NCBI GenBank assembly: GCA_022264855.1
Contig: JABYQU010000041.1
Location: 290,874-354,873 of the forward strand
Direction of reading: 5' to 3'
Source: Lenzites betulinus
Lineage: Eukaryota; Basidiomycota; Agaricomycetes; Polyporales; Polyporaceae
Length of the DNA: 64,000 nucleotides
Shown here: piece after piece, positions 42,128 to 54,500 of the stretch
Layout: each line of letters begins with the position of its first letter
Numbering within the stretch: the stretch's first letter is position 1
The notes under the pieces: generated by a model
What the model saw: only the letters and a program-made list of their open reading frames with translations
Database searches by the model: none
What the model was told of the DNA's origin: nothing
Program-made: the position numbers and the translations under genes

Positions 42128-44392
42128 ATGGCCTCCCGTCGGACCCAAAGAAAACGCGAGCACTCTCTGGACACCGCCGTCAAACCGCGAAAGCTACCAC
42201 CTAGGCCTCCTTCCATCTGTCGGGCCTGCTGGAAGGGTCCTTTTGCAGCGCAGCTGGGGCTCCTTGGCCAGCCGATCAAACGAGAAGACGGCGACATTGG
42301 GACGTACCTAGGAGACCTAGACGCTCTCGGAGGATACTCGTATTCGGTCCGCTGGGCAGTACTGGAGTCTCGCGCCAAGGGGGGCTGCCAATGGTGTCAA
42401 CTTCTGTCCACCCATGTACAGTCCGAATTCCCAGAGCTGACATCGGACACTCAGCTGAGGATCGTGGTGGGCATGGAATCGTTGGATGATCTGCCGATCG
42501 AATACACACCGGATGCCGCTCAGATATTGTCCATCTACGTGAACGCCATAGAACTGTTGACGGGCCCTGTGTACGCGGATGCCGGTGGGTCAACTCGTGT
42601 GTGTGACTGTATGCAGCTGCTAACTCCAACTTCGACAACCACAGACGACCCGGCAGCAGCACACATCGTCTTACGAAGCCCTGTTTTGGATGTAGGGTCA
42701 CCCCGTGTCTTAGCCCTTGCAAGAGCATGTGTAGAAGAGTGTTTGATACAACACGAATCCTGCAGGGAGTTCTCGGATCCCAATACGTCGCTCCCTACGC
42801 GCGTACTCGATTGCACCGACCCAGGCCACCCACGCCTGCTTATCACTAAGGGAAGACGCGGTACTTACGTTGCGCTCAGCTACGTATGGGGAGAAGACCA
42901 GCCCCACCGCACGACTTTGGCCAACATATCATCATACACGAACAGCATCGATCTCGCAACCCTCCCGCAAACCATCCGCGACGCGATCCACGTCACACAC
43001 GCGCTTGGAATCTCTTTCCTGTGGATCGATAGCCTGTGCATCATCCAGGACTCGGACGCGGACAAGCAACAGGAGATCACCCAGATGCGTCGCATCTATC
43101 GCGACGCGCACCTCACCGTCGTCGCCGCGAGCGCGCGCAAAGTGAGCGAAGGCTTCCTCCAAGACCGTCCCGCCAACCCCGACATATGCCACGACGCCTT
43201 TCCGCAAATAACATTCCCCTTCATATGCCCCCCTCGCCCCTCCGCCCCAGGAGAGCTCCCGGACAGCGAGGCAACCACCTGGGAAGTGGGCACGGTGCAC
43301 GTCGCCCCCCAATTCCAGACGCTCCAAATACGGCCGCTGTACGACCGTGCGCGTGAGCCGATCAGCGCGCGCGGCTGGTGCATGCAAGAATACTTCGTCT
43401 CCCCGCGCTCGCTCATCTTCGCCTCGCACACGCTGCTCGTCCGCTGCCAGACGACGACGCGCTGCGTCGGCGGCGCGTTCCACAGCCTCTCTGGCGACGC
43501 GCGCCTCCCGCCCGTGCTCTTCCGCGCGGAGCCCGTGGCGCGCGGCACGGAGGGGTGGCTGCCGGTGCGCCAGGCGTGGCTCGACGTCGTGCGCGACTAC
43601 ACGGGGCGCGCCATCAGCGTCCCCGCGGACAAGCTCGTCGCGTTCGGCGCGGTCGCGGGCATGTTCGAGCGCGTGCTGCGGACGGAGTACCTCGCGGGCC
43701 TCTGGCGCGACACGCTGCTGCTCGACCTGCTGTGGAGCAAGGGCGGGTCGCGCAGCGTGCAGCACCCGCGCCCGGCGGCGTACCGCGCGCCGTCGTGGTC
43801 GTGGGCGTCGGTCGACGGGGAGGTCGTCGTGAACGGGGCGCCGTACGCGGCGCGGGAGGATGCGGTCGCGGAGGTGGTTGAGTGTAGGGTGGTGTTGGAG
43901 GACGACCGGCTTCCGTTTGAGCGGGTTGTGGGCGGGTTTCTCGTGCTGCATGCGCCGTTTCTGCAGTGTGTGCTGTACGCGATCGACGACTTGGAGCAGG
44001 ACGCCATCAACTATCGTGTTCTGTTGCAAAGCTTGAGAGGAGGAGGCAGCGAAGAACCGGTAGGCGAGGAAGGTGGACCTTTGGTACTTGTGGACACGGG
44101 GAGCTTGATCTTCGCGTATATTGACAGCGCAGACGACGCGAAGAGGGCGATGGATGGTAGTACTACCATGTGGGCTGTCCCGCTTTTTCAGCAGGAAAAG
44201 CGGTTGGAGGGCCTCATCATCGTACCGGCTAACTTAGCTACTGCACCGACACGGTCGATGTTAGAGGCCTCGCCATACGCGGACACTACCGACATCTATT
44301 CCAGGCTTGGGTTCTTCGGGTTCGACCATGACGCAGACCTCCATACCTTAGGATGGGACAACTTACCACTCGCGGAGTTCGTACTTGTATGA
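42128..44392 (+). CDS. HET-domain protein (heterokaryon incompatibility family)
   Basis: Single-exon protein of 754 residues. The HET domain starts near residue 245 with YVALSYVWGEDQPH, continues with TLPQTIRDAIHVTHALGISF, LWIDSLCIIQDSDADKQQEI and MRRIYRDAHLTVVAASA, and closes with RGWCMQEYFVSPRSLIF near 420. The N-terminus has cysteine pairs CRACWKGPF and CQWCQLL, a possible small zinc-binding motif seen upstream of other basidiomycete HET domains. The C-terminal half has SWSWASVDGEVV, common in these proteins, then an acidic tail. HET proteins trigger growth arrest or cell death after fusion of incompatible hyphae in ascomycetes; in basidiomycetes the role is mostly untested. The intronless structure contrasts with its neighbours. 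Confidence 0.93.
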   Translation: MASRRTQRKREHSLDTAVKPRKLPPRPPSICRACWKGPFAAQLGLLGQPIKREDGDIGTYLGDLDALGGYSYSVRWAVLESRAKGGCQWCQLLSTHVQSEFPELTSDTQLRIVVGMESLDDLPIEYTPDAAQILSIYVNAIELLTGPVYADAGGSTRVCDCMQLLTPTSTTTDDPAAAHIVLRSPVLDVGSPRVLALARACVEECLIQHESCREFSDPNTSLPTRVLDCTDPGHPRLLITKGRRGTYVALSYVWGEDQPHRTTLANISSYTNSIDLATLPQTIRDAIHVTHALGISFLWIDSLCIIQDSDADKQQEITQMRRIYRDAHLTVVAASARKVSEGFLQDRPANPDICHDAFPQITFPFICPPRPSAPGELPDSEATTWEVGTVHVAPQFQTLQIRPLYDRAREPISARGWCMQEYFVSPRSLIFASHTLLVRCQTTTRCVGGAFHSLSGDARLPPVLFRAEPVARGTEGWLPVRQAWLDVVRDYTGRAISVPADKLVAFGAVAGMFERVLRTEYLAGLWRDTLLLDLLWSKGGSRSVQHPRPAAYRAPSWSWASVDGEVVVNGAPYAAREDAVAEVVECRVVLEDDRLPFERVVGGFLVLHAPFLQCVLYAIDDLEQDAINYRVLLQSLRGGGSEEPVGEEGGPLVLVDTGSLIFAYIDSADDAKRAMDGSTTMWAVPLFQQEKRLEGLIIVPANLATAPTRSMLEASPYADTTDIYSRLGFFGFDHDADLHTLGWDNLPLAEFVLV

Positions 44393-44581
44393 ACACACTG
44401 CGATTCTGAACTCGAACTGCATGCATATACACTCTAATGTAAAAAACCAACTACGTACAAGTACAACAACGCGTACATACAGATATAGACACTTCAAACT
44501 CGCGTGCAAGACTTCATCCAAGCAATAGCAAGGTCCAAGAACAAAACAAAATCACTGAAGCTCTCGCGCGGCCTCAAGGCC
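44393..44581. other. Convergent intergenic, HET / PacC
   Basis: 189 bp of AT-rich shared 3' flank without other features. Confidence 0.5.
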
Positions 44582-47325
44582 TCACGCAGCGATCATCTCC
44601 ACATCGCGCATCTCCTTCTCCACTCCTCTCACTATTACTGGTGACTCCTGCATTTGCCTCTGCTCGCGCGCCGCCCTCGCAGGCGGCGGCGTCCCGAACC
44701 GCTTCCGGTACTCCTCGTTGATTGCCAACAGCATATCTCTCAGCAGCGCCGCATGCCGCCGCCGCTCCTCCTCGGAGCCCGCGCGGCTCTCGAGCTCGAT
44801 GCGCCCCACGCGCCGCGCGAGGTCCTCTGCGTGCTCACGCCGCGGATACGGCCCGAGCGCGCTGATCGGCGGCAAGACGGGGTACGCGACGGAGGAGGAA
44901 GAGGGAGGCATGGGCGTAGATGGGGACGAGCGCGCAGGCGAGGGTGTGCGGGCGTCTTCGGAGATGGGGGAGACGCTGCGATGCGAGGGCGCGGGCGACG
45001 CGGTGGGTGACGCGGTCGACGAGCGCGAGCTAGCGTAGCTCGATGCGGTTGCAGGCGGGGAAGGCGAGGGGGACGGGCTCCGGAAGCGGGCGCCGAGCGG
45101 GGGGAGCTTGAGGCGCTCGTCGCCGGACGTGAGCAGAGGGTAAAGAGGGTCGCTCTTCGACGAGGCAATGGACGAGGAGGCGACGGATGATGCAGCGGAC
45201 GAAGCGGTGAGCCGTGCTGGGGGGCCGCGATGCACGCCGCCTGCGCCCAGCTTCGGCTCGACGGGCTCTGGGCGGCTCGACAGGACATTGCTGGACCCGG
45301 ATGCAGATCCGGAAGGCGCGGGCCCTGCGCTCTTGAGGGGGACGATCGTGCGCATGTTCTTCGTGCTGTAGTCGACCGGGCCGAGCTGTACGACGGGCGG
45401 GGGCGCCCGGCTTGCGCGCACGTAGTCGAAGGCTGCTGCGCTCTCTGGCGAGACCGTGAGCGGGATGTGCGGGGGAGTCGAGGCCGGCGGCGTGGACATG
45501 CCTGAGTGAGATGAGAGCGGCGATGCACCCGAGTTCCCCGCGCTCGGCCCGAGGTCGAGTGGGGGCGTGAGGTAGTGGGGGTAGCCCTGCATGCCGTAGT
45601 GCTGCGGGGGGAAGGGAGACGAGGAATTGTTGCTGAGCGAGTTGAAGTGGTCCTCCGTCGAGGATGCGCGGTGCGCCCTCGTCCTGTTCGAGGTGTACGG
45701 CATGGGCGCGGGGCCAGCGCCGGCCATGTCTGGATACATCCCGAACTGAACTGCTTGCACCGATTGATGCGCGGAACGGCTGGGGTACGTCGACATTTGT
45801 TGCGAAGAGAATTCGTTCAACGGGACAAAGCCAGAGTCGCCGTGGTAGCTTGCGCCCGAACCAGGTCCCTGGGGCGAAGGTACCCCAGGCATACCTGCGA
45901 GCCCCAGCTGAGCGAGGTTCGCCGGATCGAAGAAGGATGCGTCATCCACCGCGTGCGGAACGGACTGTGAGTGCTGGTGCCGAGATCCAGGCTGCCCATG
46001 GCCAGAGACGTCGCGCCCGAGAGTAATCAAGAAGTCATTTACAGCGGCTAGCTCCTCAGGCGTGCGTATATCAAACGACACAGAGCGCGGATTGAAGGAA
46101 TGGGGCAGCTGCATGAGGTTGCCTTGCGAGCCATGAGTAGTAGCACTCAAAGACTGCTGGTACGCGAGATTGCTGAGACGAGCAGCCATATCTAATATCG
46201 AAGGAATTGAGAACATTTCCCAACAGTACAAGCTGAGGGCACCTACGAGGGTCATAGGCTGGTGTCACGCGACGCTTCTTCACATCGGTGAAGAAGTCGT
46301 CTACACTGTAGTCGTAGCTGCGCTTCGAGCCGCTTACGGGAACACTCCTCCCTTGGACGTCCTCGGGCAGCACCTCCCAGGTGGGCAGAGGAGGCTGGAT
46401 GCGGTAGAGCTGATTTCTCGAGTGCGCGACAGCCGCTTCATGTGCGTAGCCGAGCTCCGGTGATGGAGTGGGGAGAACTCCAAAGTCACCGCCTAACACG
46501 CAAGGAGTTTTCGTCAGCATGCACGTTCTTGTCGGATCATGGCTGCGCTCGGACTCACCAGAGGAGCTGTCGGATAGGGGAGCCGACGTGGACTTTGCGC
46601 GACCACCGGGTGCTTGGTGCTGCGCCGAAGAGGGTGCCATTGGCCGAGGCTTATCCCCCTCTCCGTGTATGCGTTGACTGTACGCAGGGTCGGTGACCGT
46701 AATGGCCTTTGAGTGCTTGTGCTGCGCATGGTGTTCTTCGGTGTGAATCTTCTCGTGCTTTTTGAGATCTTGGGGACGTTTGAACGGTTTCTTGCAGATC
46801 TCGCAGATATGAGGTTTCAGGGGAGTGTGGACTATCGTGCAGCGTGTGAGCGCGTGGGGGCACCGATAGATAGCAAACCGACGCACCTCGAAGATGGCTG
46901 GTGATGTGGTCGCGTTTCGCGCATGTAGTCCCGCAATCCTTCCACTTGCAGGTGAGGCAGAGGTTTCCGGTGCTCTTCCGGCCAATGTGTTCGTTGCAAA
47001 GATGGTTGTAGAGGGACTCGGGGTCCGGAAGGACCTTGTCGCAGCTCAACCACTGGCAGCCGTGGCCTGGCGCGGAGTCGTCTGAGGCTGCGGTGGGTGC
47101 TGAGCTCGAGAGCGTGCTGCTGGACTGGGCCCGCTCCGTAGCGTCCGAGGAAGACGCGGGAGGGGGAGAGGAGGACAGCTTCGGTGACTGCGCAGGCTGG
47201 CTCATGTCGGGTATGAGGGGATACTGAAGCTCTGTGTCAAAGTAGTCGAAGGGATAGAGCTGGCGATGGAGGTTGTACTGGAGGGTGGAGAGCGGGACAA
47301 GATGGGGGAAGGAGTTCTGGTCCAT
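44582..47325 (-). CDS. RIM101: pH-response transcription factor PacC/Rim101
   Basis: C2H2 zinc-finger regulator of ambient-pH responses. The start [15 protein letters not shown] (ATG at 47325) leads through a Ser/Pro linker to three fingers in the PacC arrangement: [20 protein letters not shown] with [17 protein letters not shown], then [20 protein letters not shown] and, across an intron, [20 protein letters not shown] with [14 protein letters not shown]. The GRKSTGNL and KRDHITSH blocks are diagnostic. The rest is long and disordered with [20 protein letters not shown] near the middle and [19 protein letters not shown] plus [18 protein letters not shown] helices near the C-terminus. About 850 residues. 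The protein is normally cleaved by the Rim pathway at neutral to alkaline pH. It could regulate laccase-type genes, but no site was found. Confidence 0.93.
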
Positions 47326-50300
47326 GCTTGGCCGGATAGTCTCTTTAACTCTGTCGCCGATGTCGATCTCTTGGCAGCGAGCGGAATGCCAAGACAATCT
47401 TGCCCGGGGCTTGGCACTCCCCCTTGGCATCCTTATGTAAGCCCCCTGCGTGTCGCAGGCGCCCGCCCAGCTCCGAATCCGTTTTCACGAGCCAAGCGCG
47501 CTTTCATTCCCGCATACACGCACTTCGGCCTAAACACGCTGCACAACTCCTGACTTCGCTCGAGAAAACTGCGTCTTATCTCCGCAATGCACGCCGTACC
47601 CTCTCTCGGTCGGCACCGCACGCCCTCGCACACCACCCGAATCCCGGCCCAGTGGCAGAAGGTGGCAAGAAGATCTCACGAAGACACCGGCGGCGGAGCA
47701 CAGGACTACGAGACGCCTCCACAAGGTTCAACATCGCCGCCAAGCAGCCTTCGCCAAGACGATCCGACCTCTTGGTCCCAGGATGCCTCACTATAGTGTC
47801 GAAGTTTGCCGTAACTCTCGTCATCGAATTCCTATTCTCCCCGCCAGGGCTCACCTGCGCAGTCTTCCGCACATCCCGGCGCCCCGACGCATCCCGAAGC
47901 AGCAACCCGCGACATCGCATTCTATACCGTGGTATATCCCCCGTAGCGGTCACCGGGAACAGGGCTGGACCTGAGTCTCACGGGTCCTATGCGTCCCGGT
48001 GTGGTCTATGGAATGCGTCCGATGCGTGCCGCGCGTGGCCCTTGAGGGAGTTTGTGCGCTCTCCACGATCGTGTCAGGCAATGTGCCTGTCCAGTCATCG
48101 GCGAGTCTATAGCAGGCCTGTCTCGGTGCTTCAGGATATAAGAGTACGTTCACCAAAAATCGGCTCGCACCACTGGTACGCAATTATCTCCACTTTAGGG
48201 ACAAGTCACAATCGACACACCGAGTTTTTCTCGGATTGTCCAATAAACTGCTTCCACATGCGACCGTTTCTTGCCGCTGAACGATCATCTACCATGCTAA
48301 TTGATGTCGTTGTCAGAGGTCTTCAGGTTGAAATACGCTGGTGTAAATCACGGTCAATTACAGTCTTCAGGCTTCCCTCGATCATCGAAGAGTCAGCGGA
48401 CCCGGTAGGCAACCCGTACGTCGCGGAACCTGCGACACCAACGTGCTGCAGCTTAATGGCTGACCTGACATGCCGAAAGGACCATGTTCGCCATAAGTAT
48501 ACGTACATCCAAAAAAGAGCCAGGAGGACGTCGTCCTCTTCTACCGCAATTTAACTTCACCACTACAATCAAGTGCATTGCCTATCGTAGGGTGTGGCTT
48601 CAACATGTACAGACACTAGACGGTATATACAGAGCTAGGTGAATGCAACTCAGGCATTAACGTTTTAACGCTGATGTCACACCTGTGTGGATAGGGCATA
48701 TGCGTACAGCCAATATCACATCCCATCTAGGCCTACATCGCACCCTGAAAAGAACTGGATGAGACTCCAACAGACACTGCTACGAGCAAGGAAACTTGCT
48801 TCATCATTGGGTCCCCGATGACCTTGCACGCATCAAGAATCAGAAAAAATTGAAAACGGACGCTCAAAGTGACGTAGTGTTGGGGCCAAATGCTCGACAA
48901 TCGGGTCTTACAGCGTTTTCGCGAGTTACAGAGCTTCTGACAGTTCTTTCGATACAAGGATGGCCTTTTTTTACTTCGCTCTTGAAGCAGAATGCGCCCA
49001 GTTTGCCGTATATGCGGTTTCGCAGACGTCGCAGGATGGTGGCGGGATCAAGCGTTAGGGCGGCGAGCTCAAGGTTCGTCTAAGACACCTCTTCGCTGCT
49101 CAACGCTCAGATGTCTTGCTTCAGGAACGAGTCCAGCTCATACACTGGAGCCACACCTGTGGTTTCGATGACCCAAGGTGCACTCCGAGTCCCCACATCA
49201 TGAGCCCAGTAAGTACCGTAGGTACCACCATAGTGCTATAGCGGCCCAGTGTTACTAATTAGTCAAAGGTGTGATTTATTTACTCGGCTGACGAGGTGTT
49301 CCGGTCCACTGTAACTCACTGCTAATTAGCTCAGATAGAATCACCATATACTACTACGGAAGTGCCGCCTAGGCGTCGGCATAGACCTTTCGTGTACTGG
49401 GAGCGACACGGCTGGACGCGCCTCGCAGGCCGGACCACCAACTTTACGGCTTGAACGTACTCGCCCGATGGGACTCGACGGACCGCAGCGCGCAGGAAAA
49501 GCTGCTTTAATATCGGGGCCCGGGTAACCTTGCACGCAAGGTAACCATGAAGCAAATCTAATCCGTAAGCGCGTCCGCGCGCGGAACTCCTCTGGTAAGA
49601 CTCCGAAAGGGATTATAGCTATTATAGTCTCTGCAACTTGAGGCACACGCGGCGAGCGTCCGCTCGCGAGCGGAGGACGTCTACAGCAGCGGATCCGTTC
49701 GGAAGGATGTTTCAGCGCCTCTCGCCCTGCCCAACTTCCATTACACCCCCCGGATGGATCCGTGAGAGTGCAAAACGGACGCGCATGGTGCAAGTCGTAC
49801 CGTGTACTAGCGTGTACCTCTCCAGCTACAAACGGAGATAATCGGCGGCCGCTCGCACCTACATAAAAACCAACTCGTGCTCAATAAAGTTACTGCGCGC
49901 GCGTCTTCCCATCGGACCCCACTGGCATCGCCGAGGACACCCCGACTCCGCGCATGCAGGATCGTGGCATGCTCACGTAAGAGCCAAGAGAAGGTGAGTG
50001 TCCGTTATGGTTGGGGCGTCTGTGCATAATTGCCAAGCGCATGCGCAGGGAGCCGATCTCGACCATCGTCGATCGGAGATCTCCCCGCCGTCCTTGGGCT
50101 TGTGTCGGGCTTGGCTTGGCTCGGACGCAGGACGGATGCGCTTGGCACCCGGGGTCTAAGCTCTCTCCAGCCTCCCCGCCGGTCTCCTCGTCCTGCCCAG
50201 GCGCAGAGGGGCTGCTGCGCCTCAAGCTGTGCGCCAAGGCGACGCGTCGCGCCGCAGCCACCAGACACTTCCAAGCAGTGCGCGGTCACGCTGCACAAAC

Positions 50301-51512
50301 ACCGCGCTCAACCGATAACAACATCGCGAGTCGCGGATAATGCCGGAGGTCACGGTTCTTCCAGCTGACCCCAGTTCTATCAAGCATGCCCGGAGCTCAG
50401 CGTATCATCTTCGAATATCAACACTGGGCCGGCTTCCTACTTCCCAGCGTGGACCTTCCAATATGAACGTTATTTTATACGACGTCTTCACGCCGGACGC
50501 ACCCCCTTACGCATATCCGAACCTCTACTTCTCCGGTGCAATCGCCTACCGCTCGTTGCGCACCCGTCACTCGGGGATGCATGAGTAATCGCAGCCATAC
50601 CGCCGGGAGGCCGTTCACGCAGAAGCCTTCGGGTTCCGTAAGACGCTTGCCCGCTTCGCAGCGCCCAGGCTTCCCCGTGCTGGTTTCGTTAGAGCGCCGA
50701 CCCAGCGGGCACACACAGGACACGGACATGACCCTGCGCGTGTCTCTTTCTTGAAGGGCGCGGTGCAGTGCGGGCGTAAGCACAAGAGCGAAGTCGGTTT
50801 ATCGCGGAGTGGAACATGCAGGCTCAAGATAGACTTTCCTGCAGGCTTCGAATGGAACGATGACACCTCTGACAACATTCCCCAGGTACAGGGCCGGAAA
50901 GGATGACTCTCCGAACATGAATACTCGAAAGACAAACGTAAGGTAACAGGCTCGCTATACCTCCGCTTTACTCCAGGGAAATAGCAGGGGTTAACCCCGC
51001 CAAAGTTTGACTCAAGCTGAGTGTACTATCCGATAGAGCGTGCTATTCACAGCGCTGCCTAACGTCTCGTAGGCGGATATGACTCCTGCGTGTGTCGCCG
51101 CGGCGTTCTTGCAGCGTATTCATGAGGTAAAACCAACGCGCGCAGCGGGATTCCCGGTGGACCTGCGCACCCACGGTCAAAAATACAATGCCCCTCGGCG
51201 GTAGCCCGACAATGAAGTGGCGGCTTCTGCGGTTTGGAAGGCTGCGCATGCGCAGAGAACGGCGCACGCTTGGCACGACCAAGACACTCTGAGGGGAACG
51301 CCAGCGACCTCTACGCAGTGCGGACATCTCGCTCACCACACGGCGGGTGTGGGTGGAAGAAGCGGCAGGAGAAGCAGGTGGAATTGCCAGCGTGCGAGGA
51401 CTAAAGCTACATCAATACGGTATGCGAGAGCAATGAAATACAGCGCGACAGTCCAGAGCAGATAGAAGAACGGAGATGGCAGCATGATCCGGTATGCGGA
51501 GGGTGGGTGGGT
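47326..51512. other. Long intergenic region with decayed repeats
   Basis: About 4.2 kb without a supported gene. Two diverged copies of one repeat lie at about 48755-48840 and 49460-49560 (next entry). An imperfect 11-bp inverted repeat around ACCTTGCACGCAAGGT is near 49520. The ORF of 384 codons at 47400-48554 has no conserved motif and low-quality composition. Confidence 0.5.
48755..49560. repeat. Pair of decayed dispersed repeats
   Basis: GATGAGACTCCAACAGACAC...CCCGATGACCTTGCACGC (48757-48832) aligns with GATGGGACTCGACGGACC...CCGGGTAACCTTGCACGC (about 49467-49540), roughly 70 percent by eye. In the minus frame both read xxACKVxxxPxxKQ, suggesting they derive from one old coding or transposon sequence. 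Confidence 0.5.
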
Positions 51513-54500
51513 TTACGACTTCTTGAGCGTCAGCTTGAGCTTGGGCGCACCAGAGGGCGTCGCGGGCATGTCCTCGTCGTCGTCATCCGCCGGCATCATC
51601 GGTGGGCTGGTGGCGAGTGGCGATGGTCCATGCGTGCCGGCGAATGCGCCGGGTCGCAGGGAGCTCGACGGGCCGGGGGTGTACAGGCTGTCGGCGGCGC
51701 TCCCGAAAGCGAACCCGCCTGTGCCGGTCGGGGAGGTCGCGGGGGGACTCGAGGCGGAGGGCGTCGGGAGCGGGGGCGTCCCCTGGTTGAACTCTGCCCA
51801 CCTCGGGCACTTCCGGTTCGTTTCTGCCGTGAAAGCTTCGTGAGCATGCCATCGGACAGTGGGAAGACGTCCCACTTACTCATATGACCCATCTGCCCGC
51901 AGTGACCGCAGCGACGCTGAGAGAAACCGGGTATGTGAGCAGGGGCCGCAGCGGCCAATGAGAATGATAACACGGATGGAGGCTGCTCACTGTTGTGTCG
52001 GGCTTGATCGGGCGGTTAAGCTGCAGAGGGGTGCCGCCCTCCTTGACAATCTTGGCATTCTTCCGGTGCAGCCGCCGCTCCTGGTTCTTCTTCATGCGCG
52101 CAATCTCCTCCTCGATTCTGCAGAACCATGAGTACACGCCGCCGCTACGCCGAGCAGAAAAGGGGTGCACGTACCTCTTCCTCGCACGCCTGTCGCGCTC
52201 GGCATCCCCGGTCGGCGCGAGCGCGTCCGCGGTCATGTTCTCCTCCTCGATCGCCTGGCGCTTCTTGAGGTACGCGGTGATGACCGCGGGGTCGCGCACG
52301 ATCTCGACCTTCCATTCGCCGTCCACGAAGCGCTTGATGCGCAACACGCGCCGCTGCGCGTCCGGCCCGAGGCTCGCGTCACGCTCCCGCGCGAGTGAGG
52401 ATCCGCGGCTGTATGTGGGCGACGTTGGCGCAGGGGTCTCCGGGCGGGCGAGGGGCGAGTGCGCGGGCGTGAACCCGATGGACTGCCGCCGCTGCATGAG
52501 CTTGTCCTTCTCCTTCTCCTTGTCTTTGTCCCGGTCGGCCGCCTTCTCGTCCTCCGTGAGCTCTGGCTCGATGGCGCGGCTGAGCGATGCGAATTGCGCT
52601 TTCCAGATGCGCTCGATCTCGGACTTGTAGATCAGCTGCTGCTCGGCTACGTTGTACCGATGCGCAGACTTTGGGCGGTTCTCGGCCTCAGCTGAGTGGA
52701 CAGTGAGGAAGTGGGCGTATGAGCATGATTAAGGATCACATACCCAACTTCTGCTCATAGTCTTCGCCGGCCTTGACGAATATATCCTTCATGGACACGC
52801 GAATGAAGCTGAATGCCTCACCACGACCGGTGGGGTCACCTTCTCCGTGAAGCTTGAGCATGGCCTTCGCCTGCGTCGCGAAGAGGAAATTCTTCGTCGT
52901 GATCCACGGCGCGAGTTGTTGCTCGATGGAAAGGTTGCCCTCATCCTCCTCCGCTACTTCCCCGTTGAAGCTGTACCCAGCGTCTTGAAGGTGGCGCTGG
53001 CCCACTTGCATGCTCTCGGACAGTACGACCTGCTCTGGTGTCACCATCTTGAGCATATCAGCGTCCGAGGGAATGGTCCAGTTCCCCTTCAGGCGCCAGA
53101 AGCCTTGGTGCGGTCCTCGCCGGTGGTATTCCATGAATTCCTGTGCAGACAACTCGTGAGTTATGCACTACATGTACGCGAACCTCAGAGCAGACCTTAA
53201 GCCGCTGCCGCATCTGCAGTTCGTTCTGATCTGGGAAATACTTCATCAAGCGAGATATCTTCAGACGCTTCTCCGTACTCTTCTCGAGGAGCTTGAAGGC
53301 AATGATCTGCAACCGCAGCTTGATAGTGTTGGTGATCTTCCGAGAATGTGGACCGGGGACCTCCGTGACTGGGTATGTCTGGCCGACCGTGAAGAGATTA
53401 GGAACTTCTCGAATGTAATATTTCGTTTCTCCCTTAACCGTCGTCCTAGTTGCGGCGTCAGGCAATGAAAGAAAATCGTATTAGCATATACGCACCGTAT
53501 GACGAGGAAGTCTGTTTGGTAAGGCTTGTGACGGAAAAGAGGGGCTCGCATGAGGTTGTTGTAGAGTGCAGGCACCGTCTGCCCAGGGTATACATATCCG
53601 AATTTCATGAATGGACTCTCGTCTTGCGGTTCGATCACGATAGGTTCACCTAAATCAGCCTAAAGCCGCCCCAGGGAATATAAGCACCCGTCGAGGAACA
53701 ACATCATCCTCGCAGACGTACCTTCGGTATATAATCGTCCTTCTCGGTCTTCTTGCGGTAATAGTTCACCAAAATACTCCCCATTCCGAAGTTCGAAATA
53801 ATGGGAGGATGCTCTTCAGAAAACTCCCACAGAACGAAATTGCTTGTGTCCCGCAGGCTGAGATCTCCGGTGCGGTGCAGGCCTTCGCCAATATCGCCAC
53901 CCTTGCCGACCTTGCGGCCTGCTCTGTCTTTCTTCTTCTTTGCTGTGCGGACCTTGCTGAAGCGGATCTCGATATTTGACGGGAACTGCATTGCGGGTCG
54001 ATGGAACGAACGAGCCTCCTGCTTGGACAAACGGGTTTTGTACTGGACCCATTCTCAGTATCGACAGTTCTTGCGCGATCTCGCATAGCGCACTTACGAA
54101 GGGGAGTTGCAGTTTCTGCGCAGGGTACGCATGCTCCACAACAAGCTGCCCAAATGTTTGCCGCACCCGATGGCGCCCACCATCCTTGTTGACTTCGTAA
54201 TACTGGTCGTTGGAGATGTTGAACTTGTCTCGAGGCTGGGTGTCCGTACGCATACGTTTCCTCGGACGAGTCATGTCTTGCACTGCCGGACGATGAGGGC
54301 GGGCTGGGAGTGCGTTGTGTGCGGGACTTACCTGGTGGCCGCTCTTCCGGCGCAGTTTCCTGCTCGTGCAATTCCAGCTGCGTGAAGTCTCGGAACGGTT
54401 CGCGTGGGCCCCAGATGATACTCTGCGTCCAGCTACCGGAGTCTAACGCTTTGTTTAGCGGCGTACCCAAGTCATTCTGCGATGTCGTGGGGGCTAGAGG

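Noticed and set aside
42932..44029. Antisense ORF of 365 codons over the HET gene
   Set aside because: Composition is a mirror of the GC-rich HET codons (Arg/Ala/His-rich, no motif). Shadow ORF.
47400..48554. Open frame of 384 codons on the + strand
   Set aside because: No recognisable motif, heavy in Arg/Ser/Pro, starts inside the PacC promoter and has no conserved pattern. Judged a chance ORF.
49246..49335. CAGTG...CACTG and paired CTAATTAG motifs as a tiny hAT element
   Set aside because: Inverted similarity is too short and no matching flanking duplication is seen.
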